Assembly: GCF_042679085.1 (NCBI RefSeq)
Contig: NZ_JBHTLQ010000004.1
Location: 84,122 to 148,121, forward strand
Direction: 5' to 3'
From: Phenylobacterium conjunctum
GTDB lineage: Bacteria > Pseudomonadota > Alphaproteobacteria > Caulobacterales > Caulobacteraceae
DNA length: 64,000 bases
This document shows positions 25,336-34,900 of the stretch, in pieces (position 1 is the first letter of the stretch; each line of letters begins with the position of its first letter). The position numbers were made by a program, and so were the translations under genes. A model generated the notes under the pieces. The model had not been told where the DNA came from. It ran no database searches and saw only the letters and a program-made list of their open reading frames with translations.

Positions 25336-26364
25336 ATGAGCGTGCTTCACCTCCTCGGAACGGCCGGCGAAGGCGGCGCGGAAACCTATTTCCTCGACCT
25401 CGTCGGGGCCTTGGCCCGTGCGGACGGGCCTCAGGCCTGCGCCATCCGCCCCAACGCCAACCGCGAGGCGGCGCTGGCGGCCGCCCGCGTGAGCGTGGAG
25501 ACCTACCGATTCGGCGGTCCGCTGGACCTGATCACCAAGCCGCGCATCAAGACCTTCGCCCAGAAGCAGGACGTCAAGGTGGCCCTGGCCTGGATGAACC
25601 GGGCCGCAAGGCACACCCCACGCGGGCCGTGGGCGCGGATCGGGCGGCTCGGCGGCTACTACAATCTCAAATACTACCGCGGCTTCGATCACCTGGTGGC
25701 CAACACCGAGGACATCGCCGACTGGGTCGTGGCTCAGGGTTGGCCCGCAGGCCGGGTCCGCTACATCCCCAACTTCGCCGCCGCGCCGCCGGACACGGCG
25801 GCGGTGGACCGGGCCAGCCTGGACACCCCTGATGACGCCCCCCTGCTGCTGGCCATGGGCCGGCTGCACGAGGCCAAGGCCCACGACATCAACCTGACCG
25901 CGCTCACCCAGATCCCGGACGCCTATCTGTGGATCGCCGGGGCCGGGCCGCTGGAGGCCAAGCTGAAGGCCATGGCCGAGGCGATGGGCGTGGCCGGGCG
26001 CGTGCGGTTCCTGGGCTGGCGGACTGATCCGTCGGCGCTGTACCGGGCGGCGGACGTCTGCGTCTTCCCCTCCCGGTACGAGCCCCTGGGCAATGTGGTG
26101 ATCCAGGCCTGGGCCCACGGCCTGCCGGTGGTGGCCGCCGCGAGCCAGGGGCCGGCCGCCCTGATCCGCGACGAGGCCGACGGCTTGCTGGCGCCGGTGG
26201 ATGACGCCGAGGCCTTCGCCGCCCAGGTGAAGCGCGTGCTGGCCGATCCCATGTTGCGCATTCGCCTGGCCCAGAACGGCGCCGAGCGGGTGGAGGCGGA
26301 GTTTTCCGAGGCCGCGGTCGTGGCCCAGTGGAAGACGCTGTTCGCCGACTACGGAGCCGGCTGA
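25336..26364 (+). CDS. Glycosyltransferase, GT4 family
   Basis: This 342-residue GT-B glycosyltransferase of retaining GT4 type is predicted cytosolic or membrane-peripheral. It has the N-terminal nucleotide-fold start LLGTAGEGGAETYFLDLVGA near residues 5-24, the hinge-region LLLAMGRLHEAKAHD near 173-187, and GAGPLEAKLKA. The E-x7-E-type motif region FPSRYEPLGNVVIQAWAHG contains the conserved Glu near 248, and GLPVVA follows. The donor and acceptor are unknown. The ATG at 25336 overlaps no other feature; a TTG 12 bases upstream is an alternative. Its stop codon overlaps the start of the asparagine-synthase-type gene (TGATG), so the two are translationally coupled and probably act on the same glycan or peptide. 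Confidence 0.9.
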   Translation: MSVLHLLGTAGEGGAETYFLDLVGALARADGPQACAIRPNANREAALAAARVSVETYRFGGPLDLITKPRIKTFAQKQDVKVALAWMNRAARHTPRGPWARIGRLGGYYNLKYYRGFDHLVANTEDIADWVVAQGWPAGRVRYIPNFAAAPPDTAAVDRASLDTPDDAPLLLAMGRLHEAKAHDINLTALTQIPDAYLWIAGAGPLEAKLKAMAEAMGVAGRVRFLGWRTDPSALYRAADVCVFPSRYEPLGNVVIQAWAHGLPVVAAASQGPAALIRDEADGLLAPVDDAEAFAAQVKRVLADPMLRIRLAQNGAERVEAEFSEAAVVAQWKTLFADYGAG

Positions 26365-28085
26365 TGTGCGGCATAGCCGGGGTGCTGCACGGGCCCGGGT
26401 CGGCGCGCCCGATGATCGAGGCCCTGACCCACCGCGGCCCCAACGGGGTGAGGGTGGAGGATCATGAGGGCCTGTCCTTCGCTCACGCCCGGCTGTCGAT
26501 CATCGACCTGGAGGGCGGCTGGCAGCCGTTGCATGCGGCCGGATCGACCGTCATCGGCAATGGCGAGGTCTATAACTATGTCGAGCTGGCCGCCACGTTC
26601 GGCCTGAAGGACGTGCTCGCGACCGGCTCGGATTTCGAGCCCCTGCTGCACCTGTACGAGAAGGAAGGTCCCGCCGCCTTCCAGCGCCTGCGCGGCATGT
26701 ACGCCCTGTGCCTGGTGGGGGGGGACGGCCGCACATGGCTGGTCCGCGACCCGTTCGGCATCAAGCCGCTCTATGTGCTGGAGAAGGACGACGCGGTGCT
26801 GTTCGCGTCCGAGCCACGCGCCTTCCTCGAGGCCGGGCTGCTGGCGCCGGAGATGGAGCCCGAGGCCGCCGCCGAACTGCTGGCCTTCAACTACACCCTG
26901 TCGCCGATCTTCCGGGGCGTGCACCGGCTGGAGCCGGGCGAGATCGCCGAGGTGGTCGAGGGCCGGCTGGTGCGCCAGGGCCGGCGACGGCTGATCTCAG
27001 AGCCCGGTCACGCCCCCTCCGCCGCTTCGCGGTCCCCCTCCCCCGCCGGGGCGGGGGAGGAGCAATTGGTTCGGCGGCTGGATGCGGTGCTGGAGGATAG
27101 CGTGCGGGTGCACCAGCGCTCGGACGTGCCCTATGGCCTGTTCCTGTCGGGCGGAATCGACTCCGCGGCCGTGGCGACCCTGATGTCGCGGCTGAACGCC
27201 CGGCCGGTGACCGCCTTCACCTGCGGGTTCGATGCGCCCGGCGCGCGGGACGAGCGCGCCCAGGCCGAGCGGGTGGCCAAGGCCCTGAACCTGGACTGGC
27301 GCGAGACCCGGTTCGGCGAAGAGGACTTCTGGCGGATCCTGCCGGACGTCGCCTGGGCGATGGACGACCCCACCGCCGACTATGCGACCCTGCCGACCTA
27401 CAAGCTGGCGGAAGCCGCCAAGGGGACCCTGACCGTGGTCCTGACCGGCGAGGGCGGGGATGAACTGTTTGGCGGCTATGGCCGTTATCGCCGGGCCCTG
27501 CGCCCTGCCTGGTTGGGCGGACGCGCCGCCGAGCCCCGGCCGGCGGATGCGGCGGCGCTGGACCGCTGGCGCGCTGCGGCGGCCCCGCCCAAGGGTCTCA
27601 CCCGCCTGCAACAGGCCCAATGGCGCGACATCGAGACCTGGCTGCCCAACGACCTGCTGCTCAAGCTCGACCGCTGCCTGATGGCGCATGGACTGGAAGG
27701 ACGCACGCCGTTCCTGGACCCCGAGGTCGCAGCCTTCGCCTTCCCCCTGCCCGACCGGTTCAAGGTGCGTGGGCGCTATGGCAAGTGGATCCTGCGCAAG
27801 TGGCTGGAGGGGGTCTGTCCGGCGGCTGAGCCCTGGGCGCGCAAGCAGGGCTTCACCGTGCCGGTGGACGCCTGGATCGCCCCGCGCGCCGCCGACATCG
27901 CCGAGCGGATCTGCGGCCTGGAGGCGGTGCGCCGCGTGCGCCCGGCCGATGCGGTGAAGGCGAGCTTCGAGACCGGCGGCGCCGAGCGCTGGCCGCTGCT
28001 GTTCTTCGCCGTCTGGTCCCTGATCCACCTGGAGAAGGCGAGCCCGTCCGAGGCCCTGAAGGCCTGCGTGGGGGAGCTGGGCTAG
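26364..28085 (+). CDS. Asparagine synthase (glutamine-hydrolysing) family amidotransferase
   Basis: This 573-residue two-domain enzyme has an N-terminal class II glutaminase with the nucleophile Cys2 (MCGIAGVLH), HRGPNG near 31-36 and DPFGIKPLY near 129-137. The C-terminal synthetase carries the pyrophosphatase loop FLSGGIDS near residues 260-267 and LTGEGGDELFGGYGRYR near 362-378. The same architecture makes asparagine or amidates other carboxylates in glycan and natural-product pathways. Overlap with a glycosyltransferase gene favours a role in modifying an acidic glycan or glycopeptide over primary Asn synthesis; that is inference. Between the two domains, residues about 213-233 are encoded by a 63-base repeat-like insertion (see the repeat entry). 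Confidence 0.93.
   Translation: MCGIAGVLHGPGSARPMIEALTHRGPNGVRVEDHEGLSFAHARLSIIDLEGGWQPLHAAGSTVIGNGEVYNYVELAATFGLKDVLATGSDFEPLLHLYEKEGPAAFQRLRGMYALCLVGGDGRTWLVRDPFGIKPLYVLEKDDAVLFASEPRAFLEAGLLAPEMEPEAAAELLAFNYTLSPIFRGVHRLEPGEIAEVVEGRLVRQGRRRLISEPGHAPSAASRSPSPAGAGEEQLVRRLDAVLEDSVRVHQRSDVPYGLFLSGGIDSAAVATLMSRLNARPVTAFTCGFDAPGARDERAQAERVAKALNLDWRETRFGEEDFWRILPDVAWAMDDPTADYATLPTYKLAEAAKGTLTVVLTGEGGDELFGGYGRYRRALRPAWLGGRAAEPRPADAAALDRWRAAAAPPKGLTRLQQAQWRDIETWLPNDLLLKLDRCLMAHGLEGRTPFLDPEVAAFAFPLPDRFKVRGRYGKWILRKWLEGVCPAAEPWARKQGFTVPVDAWIAPRAADIAERICGLEAVRRVRPADAVKASFETGGAERWPLLFFAVWSLIHLEKASPSEALKACVGELG
27011..27061 (+). repeat. Repeat half-unit inserted in frame in the asparagine synthase gene
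   Basis: The DNA contains CCCCTCC, a short GCCGCTTCGCGG palindrome, then a long GC hairpin (CCTCCCCCGCC pairing with GGGGCGGGGGAGG). The layout is that of the right half of the composite repeats at 37098-37248 and 60933-61087 (CCCCTC, then an inverted GTCAGCTTCGCTGAC, then a ccttctccc hairpin). Here it is translated as a proline-, serine- and alanine-rich linker between the glutaminase and synthetase domains. Confidence 0.6.
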
Positions 28086-28131
28086 CCTAGTTTCCGCTCA
28101 TCCCGGCATTCGCCGGGGTATGCGGTTAGGG

Positions 28132-29244
28132 TTACAGACCCAACCGGCCTGCAACCTCTTCGCCAATGGCCAGGGACGAGGTCAGACCAGGGCTTTCGAT
28201 GCCGAACAGGGTGACCAGGTCGGCCATCCCGTGGGCTTCGGGACCGTCGATGCGGAAATCCGGCTGCTTCTCGCCGGGACCATGCAGCTTGGGACGGATG
28301 CCGGCATAGTCGGGGGCCAGGGCGCCGTCGGGCAGGCTGGGCCAGAACTTGCGGATGTAGCGATAGAACTCCGGCGCGCGGGCCGGATCGACGCTGTAGT
28401 CCAGGCTGTCCACATAGGCGAGGTCAGGGCCGAACACCGCCTGACCGCCCAGGTCGCGGCGATAGTGGGTGCCGAGCGCGCCGGGGATCGGCGGCGGATA
28501 GACCAACCGCGCGAAGGGCGCCTTGCCGGTCAGGCGGAAATAGACGCCCTTGCCATAGTGGCCCTTGGGGATGGTGGCGGTCGGGAAGCCCTCGATGGTC
28601 GCCGCCACCGCCTGGGCCGACAGGCCGGGCGCGGTGATCAGCCGCCGGGCCGTCAGGACGGTGGGCTCGTCGCCACCGGCCCGGACCTCGAAGCCGCCGG
28701 CCTCCAGGGGCGTCGCGCCCTCGAAGGGGGTGGAGGTGACCACGGCGCCGCCCGCGGCCTCGATCTCGCCCTGCAGGGCCAGCATGTAGCCATGGCTGTC
28801 GAACACGCCGCTCTCCGGCGAGATCAGAGCGGCGTCGCAGTTCAGCTCCGGCTCGAGCGCCAGGGCCTGGGCCTTGGTCAGGTGGGCCATGCCCTCGACG
28901 TCATTGGCCTGGGCTTGAGCCAGGATGCCGTCCAGCCGGGCGACCTCCTCGGCGTTGGTGGCCACCACCAGCTTGCCGCACTTGTCGTAGGCCACCTTGT
29001 GGCTGTCACAGAACGCATAGAGCGCGCGTCGACCCTGGACACACAGCCGGGCTTTCAGAGAGCCGGTGGGATAGTAGAGTCCGCCGTGCACGACCTCGGA
29101 ATTGCGGGCCGAGACCCCCTCGCCGATGATCGGGCCGGCTTCCAGCACCGCCACCACCAGGCCCCGTCGCGCCAGGGCGTAGCCGCAGGCCAGGCCCACT
29201 GCGCCCGCACCCACCACCACCGCGTCAAAATCGAATTCCGCCAT
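28132..29244 (-). CDS. FAD-dependent oxidoreductase, L-2-hydroxyglutarate dehydrogenase-like
   Basis: This 370-residue DAO-fold flavoprotein has the FAD-binding VVVGAGAVGLACGYALARRG near residues 9-28, LEAGPIIGEGVSARNSEVVHGG near 33-54, and the GGLYYPTGSLKARLCVQG stretch typical of the L-2-hydroxyglutarate dehydrogenase / LhgO family (COG0579). C-terminal residues ESPGLTSSLAIGEEVAGRL close the FAD site. Family members oxidise L-2-hydroxyglutarate or similar hydroxyacids and pass electrons to quinone or oxygen; no dedicated signal or anchor is seen. The gene ends against the convergent asparagine synthase gene, with 46 bases between that include a short imperfect palindrome. Confidence 0.88.
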   Translation of the reverse strand: MAEFDFDAVVVGAGAVGLACGYALARRGLVVAVLEAGPIIGEGVSARNSEVVHGGLYYPTGSLKARLCVQGRRALYAFCDSHKVAYDKCGKLVVATNAEEVARLDGILAQAQANDVEGMAHLTKAQALALEPELNCDAALISPESGVFDSHGYMLALQGEIEAAGGAVVTSTPFEGATPLEAGGFEVRAGGDEPTVLTARRLITAPGLSAQAVAATIEGFPTATIPKGHYGKGVYFRLTGKAPFARLVYPPPIPGALGTHYRRDLGGQAVFGPDLAYVDSLDYSVDPARAPEFYRYIRKFWPSLPDGALAPDYAGIRPKLHGPGEKQPDFRIDGPEAHGMADLVTLFGIESPGLTSSLAIGEEVAGRLGL

Positions 29245-29431
29245 GCCCGCTGGTTAGCGGAATCGCTGCCGCAAGGGGAGCCGCAATCGAGTCCTGGCGC
29301 CAGCTGATGTCGGCATCCGGCGCAGGCGTGTCAGAACGCCACACCACCCGCCGCGGCCTCGCGCAACGGGATACGGTAAAGGATTGAGACACGTTTCGCG
29401 TTCATTCTGCCACCAACCTTAGAGGTGTAGG

Positions 29432-30655
29432 ATGACGGCGTTCACCCAGGCGCAGCTCGACGAGGCCCTCAACGCGCACGAGCGGTTCGTGAACCGCGCC
29501 GGCGGCGGCATGCGTCTGATCCTGCGCTACACGGTCCTGGACGGCCTGGATCTCGCCGGGCGGGATCTCCGCGAAGTGGATCTCAGCGCCTGCAGCCTGG
29601 TGGGCTGCGACCTACGCGTGGCGCGGCTGGATCAAGCCGTCCTGTTCGGCTGCGACCTTTCCCAGGCGGACCTGACCGGGGCGACCCTGGTCCGCGCTGA
29701 CCTGCGCGGCACCGTCCTGTGCGGCGCGAACCTCACCGGCGTCGACATGACCGACGCCGACTGCCGGCCGGGCAAGGTGGTGCAGAACTCCGGCGACAAC
29801 ACCCTCAACAGCGGCGAGGGCCCGGCGACGGACGCCACCGGCGCGGTCCTGCAGCGGGCTAGTCTGGATCGCAGCACCGCCGACAACGCCGACTTTTCCG
29901 ACTGCGCCCTGGTGGACGCCAAGCTGTCCGGCGCCAAGCTGAAGAACGCCAGCTTCGAGAGCGCCACCCTCGACGGCGTCGACCTGAGCGGCTCGAACCT
30001 GGAGGGCGTCGAGCTTTCCGGCGCCGTGCTCAAGAACGTCAACCTGAAAGGGGCGGTGCTCAAGGACGCCAAGACCAAGGGCGTGATCCGCGAGCCCAGC
30101 AAAGAGGCCGTGGCCCGTCGCCCCATGCTGCTCGAACGCCTGTCCAGCCACCAACTCTGGCGGATGACTGGCGGCGCCCAGGGCGCCCAGGCCGATGTGC
30201 GCGGCGAGGACCTGCGGGTGGTGGACGACGTCCTGGTCGGCGGCGAGTTCGTCGGCCTGCAGGCGGCCAACGCCATCCTCATCGGGCTTGACCTGTCGCG
30301 CGCCAACCTGCTGGCCGCCGACCTGAGTGGCGCGGACCTGCGTGGGGCCCAACTGGACGGCGCGGACCTGCGCGGCGCCGACCTGTCGCGCGCCAACCTG
30401 TCCAAGGCCTCCCTGCGCGAGGCGACCCTCGTCGACTTCACGCTTGGCGAACAGGTGCGCCCCATCCGCCTGAGCGGCGCGCGCCTGCGCCATGCCGACC
30501 TGCGCGACGCCACCTTTGACGCCCGGCGGCTGGAAGAGGCCGACACCATCGGGGTGATCCTGGAAGATCCCGCCATCGAGGCCCTGCCCGACCCCTTTGC
30601 CGAGGCCATGGCCGAAGCGGCAGACGAGCCGTCGGACCTGCAGCAGACCGCCTGA
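29432..30655 (+). CDS. Pentapeptide-repeat protein
   Basis: The 407-residue protein has two runs of A(D/N)LxX-type pentapeptides, at about residues 35-115 (LSQADLTGATLVRADLRG) and 275-335 (SRANLLAADLSGADLRGA), with a third weaker run at about 140-215. Such repeats form a right-handed quadrilateral beta-helix. Some relatives mimic DNA and protect gyrase, but most have no known role. It has no signal peptide and is predicted soluble. The segment between runs 2 and 3 (KEAVARRPMLLERLSSHQLWRM, residues about 225-250) is non-repetitive and contains one of the few tryptophan residues. Translation starts at ATG 29432; the AGGTGTAGG before it is a fair ribosome site. Confidence 0.9.
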   Translation: MTAFTQAQLDEALNAHERFVNRAGGGMRLILRYTVLDGLDLAGRDLREVDLSACSLVGCDLRVARLDQAVLFGCDLSQADLTGATLVRADLRGTVLCGANLTGVDMTDADCRPGKVVQNSGDNTLNSGEGPATDATGAVLQRASLDRSTADNADFSDCALVDAKLSGAKLKNASFESATLDGVDLSGSNLEGVELSGAVLKNVNLKGAVLKDAKTKGVIREPSKEAVARRPMLLERLSSHQLWRMTGGAQGAQADVRGEDLRVVDDVLVGGEFVGLQAANAILIGLDLSRANLLAADLSGADLRGAQLDGADLRGADLSRANLSKASLREATLVDFTLGEQVRPIRLSGARLRHADLRDATFDARRLEEADTIGVILEDPAIEALPDPFAEAMAEAADEPSDLQQTA

Positions 30656-30747
30656 CCCGATCCGCGTCTCGGCCGGCTTGCCCCGCAGAAGCCTCGCCCT
30701 TAAGCCTGGATCCAGACCCGGATCCACCGGGCGCTTTGGGAGGCACC

Positions 30748-31923
30748 ATGTCCAGATCCACATTGCGGCTCGCCGCGGCCCTTTGCCTGTTCGTCGCGGC
30801 CGCGGGCCCGGCCCTGGCGGCTGACAAGCCCGCGGGCGGCGCGGCGGTCCTCTCCTGGACGCCCGACGAGCAGAAGTGGGGCTACAAGCACATGGAGGAG
30901 ATCAATCCCACCCATGTGTTCAAGCGTGGCGCGACCGTCCACGCTCTGCCGATGGCGCAAACCCAGATCGACCCGAAGTGGACCCACGACGGCAAGACCT
31001 GGGACACGGCCAGCTACATGGCCGCCATGCGCACCTCCGGCGTGCTGGTCCTGAAGGATGGCAAGGTCATCCTCGAGCGCTACGGGCTGGACCGGGGCCC
31101 CAACGACCGCTGGACCTCGTTCTCCGTGGCCAAGTCGGTGACCGCGACCCTGGTCGGGATGGCGGTCAAGGACGGCTATATCAAGAGCCTGGATGACCCG
31201 GTCACCACCTATATCCCCAAGCTCACCGGCCCCGGCTATGCGGGCGTGACCGTGCGCCAGCTGATCACCATGACCTCGGGCGTGAAGTGGAACGAGGACT
31301 ACACCGACCCCAATTCCGATGTGGCCAAGGTGGGCTTCTCGTCGGATGAGGCCGGGGTCAATCCGGTAGTCAGCTACATGCGCAAGCTGCCCCGCGAGGC
31401 CACCCCGGGAACCAAGTTCGTCTACAAGACCGGCGAAACCGACCTGGCCGGCATCCTGGTCTCCAGCGCCACCGGCAAGACCCTGTCCGCCTATCTGTCG
31501 GAAAAGCTCTGGGCCCCCTACGGCATGGAGCAGGACGGGATCTGGATGGATGACATCGCCGGGCATGAGCGCGGCGGCTGCTGCATCTCCATCACCCTGC
31601 GCGACTATGCCCGCATCGGCCAGTTCATGCTGGATGGCGGCAAGATCGACGGCAAGGATGTCCTGCCCGACGGCTGGGTGGCCGACGCCACCGCCGCCCA
31701 CGTGACGCTGCCCCCTGAGTCGGGCGAGACCGGCTATGGCTACTTCTGGTGGCTGATGCCCGGGGGCTATTCGGCCCAGGGCATCTTCGGCCAGCAGATC
31801 ATGATCTATCCGAAGGAACGCTTGGTCATCGCCATCAACTCCGCCTGGCCCCGCGCTACCGGCCGCGACCTCTGGGGCGCGCAGGCGGTGTTCAACGAGG
31901 CGATCCGGGCGGCGGCGAAGTAG
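30748..31923 (+). CDS. Exported serine hydrolase, beta-lactamase-related (class C fold)
   Basis: This 391-residue protein has a Sec signal peptide (MSRSTLRLAAALCLFVAAAG, cleavage after ALAA). The nucleophile motif S-V-A-K at about 126-129 lies in WTSFSVAKSVTATLVGMAV, followed by a VRQLITMTSGVKWNEDY block and C-terminal GYGYFWWLMPGG. These are features of the beta-lactamase/penicillin-binding-protein-like esterase family (often named EstB- or 6-aminohexanoate-dimer-hydrolase-like). A tyrosine motif (FVYKTGE) stands where many relatives have Y-x-N. It probably cleaves esters or small amides in the periplasm; substrate unknown. A shorter start with GGGAGGCACC before ATG 30748 is preferred over the GTG-like upstream one. 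Confidence 0.88.
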   Translation: MSRSTLRLAAALCLFVAAAGPALAADKPAGGAAVLSWTPDEQKWGYKHMEEINPTHVFKRGATVHALPMAQTQIDPKWTHDGKTWDTASYMAAMRTSGVLVLKDGKVILERYGLDRGPNDRWTSFSVAKSVTATLVGMAVKDGYIKSLDDPVTTYIPKLTGPGYAGVTVRQLITMTSGVKWNEDYTDPNSDVAKVGFSSDEAGVNPVVSYMRKLPREATPGTKFVYKTGETDLAGILVSSATGKTLSAYLSEKLWAPYGMEQDGIWMDDIAGHERGGCCISITLRDYARIGQFMLDGGKIDGKDVLPDGWVADATAAHVTLPPESGETGYGYFWWLMPGGYSAQGIFGQQIMIYPKERLVIAINSAWPRATGRDLWGAQAVFNEAIRAAAK

Positions 31924-31939
31924 GACCAGGGGCGGCGGC

Positions 31940-34900
31940 TCAGGCCGCCTCCCACGCCGTCCAGAGCTTGGCTTCGTCGGTCTTGGCCACCTTGATCGAG
32001 GCCTCCTTCACCGGGCCGAAGCCGCGGATCCCTTGCGGGACCTGGGCGATCTGGACGGCCAGGGCGGTCCGTTCCGGGGTCAGGCCGGCCAGCAGCTTGT
32101 CCAGGCCGGCCTCGTAGTCGGCGATCAGGGCGCGCTCGGTCTTGCGTTCCGCATGGCCGCCGAAGGGGTCGAAGGGTGTGCCGCGCAGGCCCTTCAACTT
32201 CGCCAGCACCGGGAAGCCCCACCTCAGCATCCAGCCGCCGAAGGCGATCTTCTTGGGCCGGCCGTTGGCGTCCGTGGGCGAGAAGATCGGCGGCGACAGC
32301 AGCACCTTCATCTTGCCGCCCTTGAAGGTCTCGCCACGGGTCTGGTCGAAGCGGCCGTCGGCATAGAGGCGGGCGACCTCGTACTCGTCCTTGTAGGCCA
32401 TCAGCTTGTAGAGGTTGACCGCCACGGCCCGGGTCAGGGCGTCCGAGCCCTTGGCTGAAACCTGTTCGATCCGGCGCAGGTAGCGGTCGGCATAGGCCTG
32501 GTTCTGATAGGCGGCCAGTTCGCCCGCGCGATGGGCGATCAGCGCGTCCAGGGCCATGGTCTCCGGGGTCGGGACATCGGCCTCGGCGGCGCCGCGCTTG
32601 GACGGGTCGTGCGCCACCTGGCGGCCCAGTTCGAAGGCCTGGAGGTTTTCCTCGGCCGCCACCCCGTTCAGGCGGATGGCGCGGTAAAGGGCCCGGCTGG
32701 AGACCGGGATCAGGCCCTTCTGCCAGGCGAAGCCCAGCATGATCATGTTGGCGTAGATGGCGTCGCCCATGCGGGTCTCGGCCAGGTGGTGCGCGGGGCA
32801 CTCGTCATAGGCCTTGGTCGCCGCGGTGATGCGGCGGGCCATGTTCCCGGCGTCGAAGCGCACGTCGCGGTCGGTGACGAAGTCAGCGGTGGGGGCGAAG
32901 TCCTCGTTGCCGCAGGCCACGGTGCGGTCCTTGGCGTAGAGGGCCAAGGCGTCCGGACCCGCCGCCGAGAGGATGTCGCAGGCCACCAGCACATGGGCCG
33001 AGGCCGCGGGAACCCGGCCGCCAACCACCGTCTCCTCGGTCTCGCCGATGCGCACATGGCTGAACACCGCGCCGCCCTTCTGGGCCAGGCCGGTCATGTC
33101 CACGACGGAGGCCGCGCGGCCGTCCACGTGGGCGGCCATGGCCAGGATCGAGGCCGTGGTGGTGACGCCCGTGCCGCCGATGCCGGTGAAGACGATGTTG
33201 CGCACGCCCTCCAGCGGCTGGAACTCCGGCAGCGGGGTCGAGTCGGCGGTAAGCGCCGGCAGGGCCGTGGCCTGGGCGTTCTCCGCGCCCTCGATCGTCA
33301 CGAAGGACGGGCAGAAGCCCTGCAGGCAGGAATAGTCGGTGTTGCAGCTGGACTGGTTGATCCGCCGCTTGCGCCCGAACTCGGTGTTCAGCGGCTCGAC
33401 CGAAACACAGTTCGAGGCCTTGGAGCAGTCCCCGCAGCCTTCGCAGACCAGGGGGTTGATGAACACCCGCTTGGTGGCGCTCTCCATCGACCCGCGCTTG
33501 CGGCGGCGGCGCTTCTCGGTGGCGCAGACCTGATCGTACAGCAGGACCGTGGTCCCGGGGGTGTCGCGCAGCTCCTTCTGCACGGCGATCAGCTCGCTGC
33601 GCGGGCGCACTGTGACGCCGGGCGCGAGGTCGGTGACGCCGTCATAGCGGGTGGGGTCATCGGCCACGATGATAATCTTGGCGACGCCTTCCGCCGCCAG
33701 CTGGCGGGTGATCTGGGCCGGGGTGAAGCCGCTCTCGGCCCGCTGGCCGCCGGTCATGGCGACCGCGTCATTGAACAGAAGCTTGTAGGTGATGTGGCTG
33801 CCGGCGGCGATGCTGGCCCGCACGGCCAGCGAGCCCGAGTGGTTGTAGGTGCCGTCGCCCAGGTTGGCGAAGACGTGGCTTTCCGTCGTGAAGGGCGCGG
33901 AGCCCACCCAGGTCAGGCCCTCGCCGCCCATGTGGCTGTTCAGGTCGGTGGAGGGATCGGAGAAGCTGGCCATGTAGTGGCAGCCGATCCCGGCCAGGGC
34001 GCGGGAGCCCTCCGGCAAGCGGGTCGAGGTGTTGTGCGGACAGCCCGAGCAGAAGAACGGCTTGCGCTGCTGCTCGGCGGCCAGGGTCACGGCGGCCATG
34101 GAGGCGGCGGAGACGCGGGCCAGGTAGTCGTTCACCCGGTCCATGTGCGGCCCCGGCGGCAGGCGGTCGGCGATCGCCAGGGCGACTTCGGCCACCGACA
34201 GGGCGCTGAGCTCCGAGAGCAGCGGATTGCCGTTCTCGTCAGTCTTGCCGATGATCCGCGGCCGGGCGTGAGCTGGCAGGTCGTAGAGGGCGGCGCGGGC
34301 CTGGGTCTCGATCAGGGGGCGCTTGTGCTCAATGACCATCAGGGTCTCGAGGCCGGCGGCGAAGGCCTTCAGGCCTTGCGGCTCCAGCGGCCAGGGCATC
34401 CCGACCTTGTAAATCGAGACGCCGAGGCTGGCGGCCTCCTCCAGGCTGATGCCCATGGCCGCGAAGGCCTCGATGACGTCCTTGTAGGCCTGGCCCTGGC
34501 AGACGACGCCCAGGCGCGGCCGGGCGGCCGGCAGCACCACGCGGTCGATGCGGTTGGCGCGGGCGAAGGCGAGGGCAGCGGGGATCTTCAGGGTCCGCAG
34601 CCGCCGCTCCTTGTCCAGCGGCTGGTCCTTGAGCCGGATGCCCAGGCCGCCAGACGGAATGGCGAAATTGGCGGGTGTCGCGATCTGGTGGCGCTTCAGG
34701 TCGACGTCGATGGTCGCGCCCGAATCCATGGTGTCGGCCAGGGCGATCAGCCCGACCCACAGTCCGGAGAAGCGCGACATGGCGTAGCCCATCAGGCCGT
34801 AGTCCAGCACCTCCTGCACATCGGCCGGCGACAGCACCGGCATCTCGAAGTCCTGGAAAGCGTATTCCGACTGGCTGGGCAGGGTGGAGGACTTGCAGGT

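Noticed and set aside
29590..30500. Pentapeptide-coding repeats as a tandem DNA repeat
   Set aside because: The periodicity is 15 bases at the amino-acid level but the DNA is not conserved between units, so it is coding periodicity and not a satellite.
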